The notes under the pieces were generated by a model that was not told the origin of the DNA, searched no databases, and saw nothing but the letters and a program-made list of their open reading frames with translations. A DNA stretch of 64,000 nt from Dama dama (lineage: Eukaryota; Chordata; Mammalia; Artiodactyla; Cervidae): NCBI RefSeq assembly GCF_033118175.1, contig NW_026870906.1, forward strand, positions 992,001 through 1,056,000. The letters are read 5' to 3'. Positions 25,101 through 37,340 of the stretch are shown here, piece after piece; position 1 is the stretch's first letter, and each line of letters opens with the position of its first letter. The translations under genes were made by a program, and so were the position numbers.

Positions 25101-26500
25101 TTTTTAAGCTCGTCATATTTTTGAACACCGCTTCATGCTCCTCCAATTTTTCAGACCGTTTCATGCTCCTAAAATTTTTGACACCTTTTGAAGCTCTTCA
25201 TATATTTTACAACTTTTCAGGCTCTTCATATTTTTCAACACCGATTCATTCTCCTCCTGTTTTTCAGAGCGTTTCAGGTTCCTCATATATTTCACGCCTT
25301 TTTAAGCTCTTCATATATTTCACACCTTTTCAGGCTCTTCATGTTTTTCAACACCGCTTCATGCTCCTCCTATTTTTCAGACAGTTTCATGCTCTCATAT
25401 TTTTGACACTTTTTCAAGCCCTTAATATTTTTCACACCTTTTCAGACTCTTCATGTTTTTCAACACCGCTTCATGCTCCTCCTATTTTTGAGACCGTTTC
25501 TGCTCCTCATATATTTGATACATTTTGAAGCTCTTAATATATTTAACACCTTTTCAGGCTCTTCATGTTTTTGAACACCGCTTCATGCACCTCCTATTTT
25601 TCAGACTGTTTCATGCTCCTCATATTTTTGACACATTATGAAACTCTTTATATTTTTCACACCTTTTCAGACTCTTCATGTTTTTCAACACCGCTTCTTG
25701 CTCCTCCTATTTTTCAGACTGTTTCATGCTCCTCATATTTTGACACCTTTTGCAGCTCTTCATATATTTCACTCTTTTCAGGCTCTTCATGTTTTTCAAC
25801 ACCGCTTCATGTTCCTTCTATTTTTCAGACCGTTTCATGCTCCTCATATTTTTGACACCTTTTGAAGCTCTTCATATATTTCACACATTTTCAGGCTCTT
25901 CATGTTTGCAACACTGCTTCATGCTCCTCCTATTTTTTCAGACCGTTTCATGCTCCTCATATTTTTGCACCTTTTGAAGCTCTTCATATTTTTTACACCT
26001 TTTCAAGGATCTTCATATTTTTCAAAACCGCTTCATGCTGCTCCTATTTTCAGACCGTTTCATTCTCTTCAAATTTTTGACACCTTTTGAAGCTCTTCAA
26101 AATTTTCACACCTTTTCATGCTCTTCATGTTTTTCAACACCGCTTCATCATCCTACTATTTTTCAGACCGTTTCAGGCTCCTCATATTTTTGACACCTTT
26201 TGAAGCTCTTCATATTTTTCACACCTTTTCAGGCTCTTCATATTTTTCAACACAGTTTCATCATCCTACTCTTTTTCAGAACGTTTCAGGCTCCTCATAT
26301 TTTTGACACCTTTTGAAGCTCTTCATATTTTTCACACATTTTCTGGCTCTTCATGTTTTTGAACACCGTTTCATGCTCCCCATATTTTTGACACCATTTG
26401 AAGGTCTTCTTATTTTTCACACCATTTCAGGCTATTCATATTTTTCAACACCGTTTCATGCTCCTCCTATTTTTCAGACCGTTTCATGCTCCTAATATTT
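22107..26500. repeat. Divergent family E block
   Basis: Monomers here differ from the rest of the window. ATATATTTC replaces ATATTTTTC in many a monomers, and GAGCGTTTCAGGTTCC with ACGCCTTTTTAAGC forms a special tetramer near 22,190-22,560 and 25,065-25,310. The 113-bp ladder is exact in places: b monomers start at 22,146, 22,259, 22,372, 22,485 and 22,598. I found no kilobase-scale copy of this block elsewhere in the window, and the A marker is absent. The longest open frames of the window (22,091-22,684 and 24,905-25,528) fall here, but they are repeat translations. Confidence 0.85.
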
Positions 26501-29500
26501 TGACAACTTTTGAAGCTCTTCATATTTTTCACACCTTTTCAGGCTCTTCATGTTTTTGAACACCGTTTCATGCTCCTCCTATTTTGTACACATTTTGAAG
26601 CTCTTCATATTTTTCACACATTTTCACGCTTTCCATGTTTTTCAACACCGTTTCATGCTGCTCCTCTTTTTCAGAACGTTTCATGCTACTGATATTTTTG
26701 AGACGATTTGAAGCTCCTCAATTTTTCACACCTTTTCAGGCTCTTCATGTTTTTCAACACCGCTTCATGCTCCTCCTATTTTTCAGACCGTTTCATGCTC
26801 CTAATATTTTTGACAACTTTTGAAGCTCTTCATATTTTTCACACCTTTTCAGGCTCTTCATGTTTTTCAACACCACTTCATGCTGCTCCTATTTTTCAGA
26901 CCGTTTCATGCTCCTAATATTTTTGACACCTTTTGAAGCTCTTCATATTTTTCACACCTTTTTAGGCTCTTCATGTTTTTGAACAACGCTTCATGCTCCT
27001 CCTACTTTTCAGACCGTTTCATGCTCCTCACGTATTTCACACCTTTTGAAGCTCTTCATGTTTTTCAACACAGTTTCATACTCTTACTTTTTTTCAGACT
27101 GTTTCATGCTCCTCTTATTTTTCAGACCGTTTCATGTTCTTCATATATGTGACACCTTTTGAAGCTCTTCATATTTTTCACACCTTTTCATGATCTTCAT
27201 TTTTTTCAACACCTTTTCATGCTCCTCATATTTTTGACACCTTTTAAAACACCTCATATTTTTCACACCTTTTCATGCTCTTCCTGATTTTCAACGCCAT
27301 CTCATGTTCCTCCTATTTTTTGACCATTTCATGCTCCTCATATTTTTGACACCTTTTGCAGCTCTTCATGTTTTTCACACCCTTTCATGCTCTTCATGTT
27401 TTTCAACACGGTTTCATGCTCCTCCTATATTTCAGACCGTTTCATGCTCCTCATGTTTTTGACACCTTTTGAAGTTCTTCATGTTTTTCAACACCATTTC
27501 ATGCTCCTCCTATTTTTCACATCGTTTCAGGCTTCTCATATTTTTCAGACCGATCCATGGTCCTCATATTTTTCACACCTTTTGACGCTCCTCATATTTT
27601 TCAAAACCGTTTCATGCTCTTCCTACTTTTCAGAACGTTTCATGCTCCTCGTATTTTTTAGGCCATTTCGTGCTCATCATATTTTTGACACCTTTTGACG
27701 CTCATCATGTTTTTCACACCTTTTCATGCTCTTCATGTTTTTCAACACCGTTTAATGGCCTATTATTTTTCAGAACGTTTCGTGGTCCTCCGATTTTTCA
27801 GAACGTTGTTTGCTCCTCATATTTTTGACACATTTTTAAGGTCTTCATATTTTTCACACCTTTTCAGGCTCTTCATGTTTTTCAACACCACTTCATGCTC
27901 CTCCTATATTTCAGACCGTTTCATGCTCCTCATATTTTTCACACCTTTGGAAGCTCTTCATATTTTTCACACATTTTCAGGCTCTTCATATTTTTGAAAA
28001 CCGCTTCATGCTCCTCCTATTTTTCTGACCGTTTCATGCTCCTCATACTTTGACACCTTTAGAAACTCTTACTTAATATTTTTCACTGCTTTTCAGGCTC
28101 TTCATGTTTTTCAACACCACTTCATGCTCCTCCAATTTTTCAGACCGTTTCCTGCTCCTCATATTTTTGACACCTTTTGAAGCTCTTCATATTTTTCACA
28201 CCTTATCAGGCTCTTCATTATTTCAACACCATTTCATGCTCTTCCTATTTTTCAGACTGTTTCATGCTCCTCATATTATGACACCTTTTGAAGCTCTTCA
28301 TATTTTTGACACCTTTTGAAGCTCTTCATATTTTTCACACCTTTTCAGGCTCTTCATGTTTTTGAACACCGTTTCATGCTCCTCCTATTTTTTACACATT
28401 TTGAAGCTCTTCATATTTTTCACACATTTTCACGCTTTCCATGTTTTTCAACACCGTTTCATGCTGCTCCTATTTTTCAGAACGTTTCATGCTACTGATA
28501 TTTTTGAGACGATTTGAAGCTCTTCATATTTTTCACACCTTTTCAGGCTCTTCATGTTTTTCAACACCGCTTCATGCTCCTCCTATTTTTCAGACCGTTT
28601 CATGCTCCTAATATTTTTGACAACTTTTGAAGCTCTTCATATTTTCCACACCTTTTTAGGCTCTTCCTGTTTTTGAACAACGCTTCATGCTCCTCCTACT
28701 TTTCAGACCATTTCATGCTCCTCATGTATTTCACACGTTTTGAAGCTCTTCATGTTTTTCAACACAGTTTCATACTCTTACTTTTTTTCAGACTGTTTCA
28801 TGCACCTCTTATTTTTCAGACCGTTTCATGTTCTTCATATATGTGACACCTTTTGAAGCTCTTCATATTTTTCACACCTTTTCATGATCTTCATTTTTTT
28901 CAACACCGTTTCATGCTCCTCATATTTTTGACACCTTTTAAAACACCTCATATTTTTCACACCTTTTCATGCTCTTCCTGATTTTCAACGCCGTCTCATG
29001 TTCCGCCTATTTTTTGACCGTATCCTGCTCCTCATATTTTTGACACCTTTTGCAGCTCTTCATGTTTTTCACACCCTTTCATGCTCTTCATGTTTTTCAA
29101 CACCGTTTAATGGCCTACTATTTTTCAGAACGTTTCGTGGTCCTCCGATTTTTCAGACCGTTTCTTGCTCCTCATATTTTTGACACCTTTTGAAGCTCTT
29201 CATATTTTTCACACCTTTTCAGGCTCTTCATGTTTTTCAACACCACTTCATTCTCCTCCTATTTTTCAGAACATTTCATGCTCCTCATATTTTTCACACC
29301 TTTTGAAGCTCTTCATATTTTTCACACATTTTCAGGCTCTTCATGTTTTCCAACTACGCTTCATGCTCCTCCTATATTTCAGATCGTTTCATGCTCCTCA
29401 TATTTTTCACACCTTTGGAAGCTCTTCATATTTTTCACACATTTTCAGGCTCTTCATATTTTTGAAAACCGCTTCATGCTCCTCCTATTTTTCTGACCGT

Positions 29501-30910
29501 TTCATGCTCCTCATACTTTGACACCTTTAGAAGCTCTTACTTAATATTTTTCACTGCCTTTCAGGCTCTTCATGTTTGTCAACACCGCTTCATGCTCCTC
29601 CAATTTTTCAGACCGTTTCATGCTCCTCATATTTTTGACACCTTTTGAAGCTCTTCATACTTTTCACACCTTATCAGGCTCTTCATTGTTTCAATACAAT
29701 TTCATGCTCCTCCTATTTTTCAGACTGTTTCATGCTCTTCATATTATGACACCTTTTGAAGCTCTTCATATTTTTGACACCTTTTGAAGTTCTTCATATT
29801 TTTCACACCTTTTCAGGCTCTTCATATTTTTGAACACTGCTGCATGCTCCTCCTATTTTCCAGACCGTTTCATGCTCCTCATATTTTTTACACATTTTGA
29901 AGCTCTTCATATTTTTCACACCTTTTCAGGCTCTTCATGTTTTTGAACACCGTTTCATGCTCCTCCTATTTTTTACACATTTTTGAAGCTCTTCTTATTT
30001 TTCACACATTTTCACGCTTTCCATGTTTTTCAACACCGTTTCCTGCTGCTCCTATTTTTCAGAACCTTTCATGCTACTGATATTTTTGAGACGATTTGAA
30101 GCTCTTCATATTTTTCACACCTTTTTAGGCTCTTCATGTTTTTGAACAACGCTTCATGCTCCTCCTACTTTTCAGACCGTTTCATGCTCCTCATGTATTT
30201 CACACCATTTGAAGCTCTTCATGTTTTTCAACACAGTTTCATACTCTTACTTTTTTTCAGACTGTTTCATGCTCCTCTTATTTTTCAGACCGTTTCATGT
30301 TCTTCATATATGTGACACCTTTTGAAGCTCTTCATATTTTTCACACCTTTTCATGATCTTCATTTTTTTCAACACCGTTTCATGCTCCTCATATTTTTGA
30401 CACCTTTTAAAACACCTCATATTTTTCACATCTTTTCATGCTCTTCCTGATTTTCAATGCCGTCTCATGTTCCTCCTATTTTTTGACCGTTTCATGCTCC
30501 TCATATTTTTGACACCTTTTGCAGCTCTTCATGTTTTTCACACCCTTTCATGCTCTTCATGTTTTTCAACACGGTTTCATGCTCCTCCTATATTTCAGAC
30601 CGTTTCATGCTCCTCATGTTTTTGACACCTTTTGAAGTTCTTCATGTTTTTCAACACCGTTTCATGCTCCTCCTATTTTTCACATCGTTTCAGGCTCCTC
30701 ATATTTTTCTGACCGATCCATGGTCCTCATATTTTTCACACCTTTTGACGCTCCTCATATTTTTCAAAACCGTTTCATGCTCTTCCTACTTTTCAGAACG
30801 TTTCATGCTCCTCGTATTTTTTAGGCCATTTCGTGCTCATCATATTTTTGACACCTTTTGACGCTCATCATGTTTTTCACACCTTTTCATGCTCTTCATG
30901 TTTTTCAACA
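26500..30910. repeat. Family B block, several higher-order copies
   Basis: It contains repeated runs of GAGACGATTTGAAGC (26,699; 28,505; 30,085), CATGTTCTTCATATATG (27,133; 28,828; 30,295), TTTTAAAACACCTC (27,242; 28,937; 30,404) and TAATGGCCTAT/C (27,751; 29,108). The segment 27,387-27,698 recurs 3,163 bp downstream at 30,550. Spacings of about 1,470-1,810 bp suggest a B higher-order unit of variable length. No A marker occurs. Confidence 0.83.
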
Positions 30911-33900
30911 CGGTTTCATGCGCCTCCTATTTTTCAGACCGTTTCATGCTCCTCTCAATTTTGACACCTTTTGAAGCTCTTCATATTTTTCACACCTTTT
31001 CAGGCTCTTCATGTTTCTGAACACCGTTTCATGCTCCTCATGTTTTTGACGCCTTTTGAAGCTCTTTATATTTTTCACACCTTTTCTGGCTCTTCATGTT
31101 TTTTAACAGCGCTTCATGCTCCTCCTTTTTTTCAGACCATTTCATGCTCCTCATATTTTTCACACCTTTGAAGATCTTCACATTTCTCAAACCTTTTTAG
31201 GCTCTTCATGTTTTTCAACAATGCTTCAAGCTCCTCCTATTTGTCTGACTGTTTCATGCTCCTCATATTTTTGACACATTTTGATGCTCTTCATATTTTT
31301 CACACCTTTTCAGGCTCGTCATGGTTTTGAACACCTTTTCATGCTCCTCATCTTTTTGAAACCTTCAGAAGCTCTTCATATTTTTCACACCTTTTCAGGC
31401 TCTTCATGTTTTCAACACCGCTTCATGCTCCTCCTATTTTCAGACCGTTTCATGCTCCTCTCATTTTTGACACCTTTTGAAGCTCTTCATATTTTTCACA
31501 CATTTTGAAATTCTTTATATTTTTTACACTTTTTTAAGCTCTTCATATTTTTCAAAACTTTTCAGCCTCTTCATATTTTTGAACATCTTTTCAGGCTCTT
31601 CATTTTTTTCAACACCGCATGATGCTCCTCCTATTTTTCAGACCATTTCATGCTCCTCATAATTTTGACACCTTTTGAAGCTTTTGATATTTTTCACACA
31701 TTTTCAGGCTCTTCATGTTGTTCAACACCGCTTCATGCTCCTCCTATTTTTCAGACTGTTTCATGCTCCTCATATTTTTGACACCTTTTGAAGCTCTTCA
31801 TATTTTTCACACCTTTTCAGGCTCTTCATATTTTTGAACACCACTTCTTGCTCCTTAATTTTTGGAGATAGTTTCATGCTTCTCATATTTTTGACACCTT
31901 TTGAAGCTCTTCATATTTTTCACACCTTTTAAGGCTCTGCATGCTTTTCAATACTGCTTCATGCTACTCCTATTTTTCAGACCGTTTCATGCTCCTCATA
32001 TTTTTGACACCGTTTGAAGCTCTTCATATTTTTCACACCTTTTCAGGCTCTTCATGTTTTCAACACCGCTTCATGCACCTCCTATTTTCAGACCGTTTCA
32101 TGCTCCTCTCATTTTTGACACCTTTTGAAGCTCTTCATATTTTTCACACATTTTGAAACTCTTTATATTTTTTACACTTTTTTAAGCTCTTCATATTTTT
32201 CAAAACTTTTCAGCCTCTTCATATTTTTGAACATCTTTTCAGGCTCTTCATTTTTTTCAACACCGCTTGATGCTCCTCCTATTTTTCAGACCATTTCATG
32301 CTCCTCATAATTTTGACACCTTTTGAAGCTTTTGATATTTTTCACACATTTTCAGGCTCTTCATGTTGTTCAACACCGCTTCATGCTCCTCCTATTTTTC
32401 AGACCGTTTCATGCTCCTCATATTTTTCAGACTTTCTGAAGCTCTTCAGATTTTTCACACCTTTTCAGGCTCTTCATGTTTTTGAACACCGTTTGATACT
32501 CCTCATAATTTTCAGGCCGTTTCATGCTCCTCATATTTTTGACACCTTTTGAAGCTCTTCACGTTTTTCAACACCGTTTCATGCTCCTCTTAATTTTCAG
32601 ACCATTTGATCCTCCTCTTATTTTTCAGACCGTTTCATGCTCCTCATATTTTTTACACCTTTTGAAGCTCTTCATATTTTTCACACCTTTTCGGGCTCTT
32701 CATGTTTTTGAATACCACTTCTTGCTCCTTAATTTTTGGAGATAGTTTCATGCTTCTCATATTTTTGACACCTTTTGAAGCTCTTCATATTTTTCACACC
32801 TTTTAAGGCTCTGCATGCTTTTCAATACTGCTTCATGCTACTCCTATTTTTCAGACCGTTTCATGCTCCTCATATTTTTTACACCGTTTGAAGCTCTTCA
32901 TATTTTTCACACCTTTTCAGGCTCCTCATGTTTTTCAAAACCGCTTCATTCTCCTCCTATTTTTCAGACCGTTTCATGCTCCTCATATTTTTGACACCTT
33001 TTGAAGCTCTTCATATTTTTCACAACTTTTCAGTTTCTTCATGTTTTTCAATACCGCTTCATGCTCTTCCTATTTTTCAGACCGTTTCATGCTCCTCTTA
33101 TTTTTCACACTTTCTGAAGCTCTTCAGATTTTTCACACCTTTACAGGCTCTTCATGTTTTCAACACCATTTCATGCTCCTCCTATTTTTCAGACCGTTTC
33201 ATGCTCCTCTCAATTTTGACACCTTTTGAAGCTCTTCATATTTTTCACACCTTTTCAGGCTCTTCATGTTTTTTAACAGCGCTTCATGCTCCTCCTATTT
33301 TTCACACATTTTGAAGCTCTTCACATTTTTCACACCTTTTTAGGCTCTTCATGTTTTTCAACAACGCTTCAAGCTCCTCCTATTTGTCTGACTGTTTCAT
33401 GCTCCTCATATTTTTGACACCTTTTGAAGCTCTTCACATTTTTCACACCTTTTTAGGCTCTTCATGTATTTCAACAATGCTTCAAGCTCCTCCTATTTGT
33501 CTGACTGTTTCATGCTCCTCATATTTTTGACACATTTTGAAGCTCTTCATATTTTTCACACATTTTCAGGCTCGTCATGTTTTTGAACACCTTTTCATGC
33601 TCCTCATCTTTTTGAAACCTTCAGAAGCTCTTCATATTTTTCACACCTTTTCAGGCTCTTCATGTTTTCAACACCGCTTCATGCTCCTCCTATTTTCAGA
33701 CCGTTTCATGCTCCTCTCATTTTTGACACTTTTTGAAGCTCTTCATATTTTTCACACATTTTGAAGCTCTTTTTTTTTTACACTTTTTTAAGCTCTTCAT
33801 ATTTTTCAAAAGTTTTCAGCCTCTTCATATTTTTGAACATCTTTTCAGGCTCTTCATTTTTTTCAACACCGCTTGATGCTCCTCCTATTTTTCAGACCAT

Positions 33901-34090
33901 TTCATGCTCTTCATAATTTTGCCACCTTTTGAAGCTTTTGATATTTTTCACACATTTTCAGGCTCTTCATGTTGTTCAACACCGCTTCATGCTCCTCCTA
34001 TTTTTCAGACTGTTTCATGCTCCTCATATTTTTGACACCTTTTGAAGCTCTTCATATTTTTCACACCTTTTCAGGCTCTTCATGTTTTTG
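30910..34090. repeat. Family A block with contracted units
   Basis: Markers are at 31,864 and 32,738, only 874 bp apart. The CTTTATATTTTTTACAC monomer near 31,510 and 32,161 repeats after 648 bp, so part of a unit is missing. At 33,770-33,779 that monomer has become a run of ten T. Confidence 0.82.
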
Positions 34091-36740
34091 AACTCCACTT
34101 CATTCTCCTCCTATTTTTCAGAACATTTCATGCTCCTCATATTTTTCACACCTTTTGAAGCTCTTCATATTTTTCACACATTTTCAGGCTCTTCATGTTT
34201 TACCACAACGCTTCATTCTCCTCCTATATTTCAGACCCTTTCATGCTCCTCATATTTTTCACACCTTTGGAAGCTCTTCATATTTTTCACACATTTTCAG
34301 GCTCTTCATATTTTTGAAAACTGCTTCATGCTCCTCCTATTTTTCTGACCGTTTCATGCTCCTCATACTTTGACACCTTTAGAAGCTCTTACTTAATATT
34401 TTTCACTGCTTTTCAGGCTCTTCATGTTTTTCAACACCACTTCATGCTCCTCCAATTTTTCAGACCGTTTCATGCTCCTCATATTTTTGACACCTTTTGA
34501 AGCTCTTCATACTTTTCACACCTTATCAGGCTCTTCATTGTTTCAACACCATTTCATGCTCCTCCTATTTTTCAGACTGTTTCATGCTCCTCATATTATG
34601 ACACCTTTGAAGCTCTTCATATTTTTGACACCTTTTGAAGTACTTCATATTTTTCACACCTTTTCAGGCTCTTCATGTTTTTGAACACCGTTTCATGCTC
34701 CTCCTATTTTTTACACATTTTGAAGCTCTTCATATTTTTCACACATTTTCACGCTTTCCATGTTTTTCAACACCGTTTCATGCTGCTCCTATTTTTCAGA
34801 ACGTTTCATGCTACTGATATTTTTGACAACTTTCGAAGCTCTTCATATTTTTCACACCTTTTCATGATCTTCATTTTTTTCAACACCGTTTCATGCTCCT
34901 CATATTTTTGACACCTTTTAAAACACCTCATATTTTTCACACCTTTTCATGCTCTTCCTGATTTTCAACGCCGTCTCATGTTCCGCCTATTTTTTGACCG
35001 TTTCATGCTCCTCATATTTTTGACACCTTTTGCAGCTCTTCATGTTTTTCACACCCTTTCATGCTCTTCATGTTTTTCAACACCGTTTAATGGCCTACTA
35101 TTTTTCAGAACGTTTCGTGGTCCTCCGATTTTTCAGACCGTTTCTTGCTCCTCATATTTTTGACACCTTTTGAAGCTCTTCATATTTTTCACACCTTTTC
35201 AGGCTCTTCATGTTTTTCAACACCACTTCATTCTCCTCCTATTTTTCAGAACATTTCATGCTCCTCATATTTTTCACACCTTTTGAAGCTCTTCATATTT
35301 TTCACACATTTTCAGGCTCTTCATGTTTTACAACAACGCTTCATACTCCTCCTATATTTCAGACCGTTTCATGCTCCTCATATTTTTGACACCTTTTGAA
35401 GCTCTTCATACTTTTCACACCTTATCAGGCTCTTCATTGTTTCAATACCATTTCATGCTCCTCCTATTTTTCAGACTGTTTCATGCTCTTCATATTCTGA
35501 CACCTTTTGAAGCTCTTCATATTTTTGACACCTTTTGAAGTTCTTCATATTTTTCACACCTTTTCAGGCTCTTCATATTTTTGAACACTGCTTCATGCTC
35601 CTCCTATTTTCCAGACCGTTTCATGCTCCTCATATTTTTGACACCTTTTGAAGCTCTTCATATTTTTCACACCTTTTCAGGCTCTTCATGTTTTTGAACA
35701 CCGTTTCATGCTCCTCCTATTTTTTACACATTTTGAAGCTCTTCATATTTTTCACACATTTTCACGCTTTCCATGTTTTTCAACACCGTTTCCTGCTGCT
35801 CCTATTTTTCAGAACGTTTCATGCTACTGATGTTTTTGAGACGATTTGAAGCTCTTCATATTTTTCACACCTTTTCAGGCTCTTCATGTTTTTCAACACC
35901 GCTTCATGCTCCTCCTATTTTTCAGACCGTTTCATGCTCCTAATATTTTTGACAACTTTTGAAGCTCTTCATATTTTTCACACCTTTTTAGGCTCTTCAT
36001 GTTTTTGAACAACGCTTCATGCTCCTCCTACTTTTCAGACCGTTTCATGCTCCTCATGTATTTCACACCTTTTGAAGCTCTTCATGTTTTTCACACCCTT
36101 TCATGCTCTTCATGTTTTTCAACACGGTTTCATGCTCCTCCTATATTTCAGACCGTTTCATGCTCCTCATGTTTTTGACACCTTTTGAAGTTCTTCATGT
36201 TTTTCAACACCGTTTCATGCTCCTCCTATTTTTCACATCGTTTCAGGCTCCTCATATTTTTCTGACCGATCCATGGTCCTCATATTTTTCACACCTTTTG
36301 ATGCTCCTCATATTTTTCAAAACCGTTTCATGCTCTTCCTACTTTTCAGAACGTTTCATGCTCCTCGTATTTTTTAGGCCATTTCGTGCTCATCATATTT
36401 TTGACACCTTTTGACGCTCATCATGTTTTTCACACCTTTTCATGCTCTTCATGTTTTTCAACACCGTTTAATGGCCTACTATTTTTCAGAACGTTTCGTG
36501 GTCCTCCGATTTTTCAGACCGTTTCTTGCTCCTCATATTTTTGACACCTTTTGAAGCTCTTCATATTTTTCACACCTTTTCAGGCTCTTCATGTTTTTCA
36601 ACACCACTTCATTCTCCTCCTATTTTTCAGAACATTTCATGCTCCTCATATTTTTCACACCTTTTCAGGCTCTTCATGTTTTTGAACACCGTTTCATGCT
36701 CCTCCTATTTGTGACAACTTTTGAAGCTCTTGATATTTTT
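34090..36740. repeat. Family B block
   Basis: It carries CTTACTTAATATT near 34,387, GCTTTCCATG near 34,752 and 35,767, TAATGGCCTAC near 35,088 and 36,468, and CCGATCCATGG near 36,266. The segment 34,850-35,380 is a copy of 28,870-29,400 (offset 5,980). The segment 36,103-36,414 matches 30,550-30,861 (offset 5,553). Confidence 0.82.
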
Positions 36741-37340
36741 CACACCTTTTCAGGCTCTTCATGTTTTTGAACACCACTTCTTGCTCCTTAATTGGAGATA
36801 GTTTCATGCTTCTCATATTTTTGACACCTTTTGAAGCTCTTCATATTTTTCACACCTTTTAAGGCTCTGCATGCTTTTCAATACTGCTTCATGCTACTCC
36901 TATTTTTCAGACCGTTTCATGCTCCTCATATTTTTGACACCGTTTGAAGCTCTTCATATTTTTCACACCTTTTCAGGCTCCTCATGTTTTTCAAAACCGC
37001 TTCATTCTCCTCCTATTTTTCAGACCGTTTCATACTGCTCATATTTTTGACACATTTTGAAGCTTTTCATATTTTCACACCTTTTCAGGCTCGTCATGTT
37101 TTTGAACACCTTTTCATGCTCCTCATCTTTTTGAAACCTTCAGAAGCTCTTCATATTTTTCACACCTTTTCAGGCTCTTCATGTTTTCAACACCGCTTCA
37201 TGCTCCTCCTCTTTTCAGACCGTTTCATGCTCCTCATATTTTTGACACCTTTTGAAGCTCTTCATATTTTTCACACCTTTTCAGGCTCCTCATGTTTTTG
37301 AACACCACTTCTTGCTCCTTAATTTTTGGAGATAGTTTCA
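36740..37340. repeat. Truncated family A remnant
   Basis: Two markers, 36,794 and 37,328, lie only 534 bp apart instead of 1,382 or 2,650. The first marker has lost five T (CCTTAATTGGAG). The unit interior jumps near 37,055 to a sequence that normally lies several hundred bases further on (the CTCGTCATG monomer), so most of the A unit is deleted in register. Confidence 0.8.

Noticed and set aside
24905..25528. The longest open frame (207 residues), and similar ones at 22,091-22,684, 46,065-46,592 and 10,533-11,051, as genes
   Set aside because: They are direct translations of the satellite, overlap other open frames of the same kind, lack any recognisable domain, and change frame with each tetramer and each 1-bp indel.
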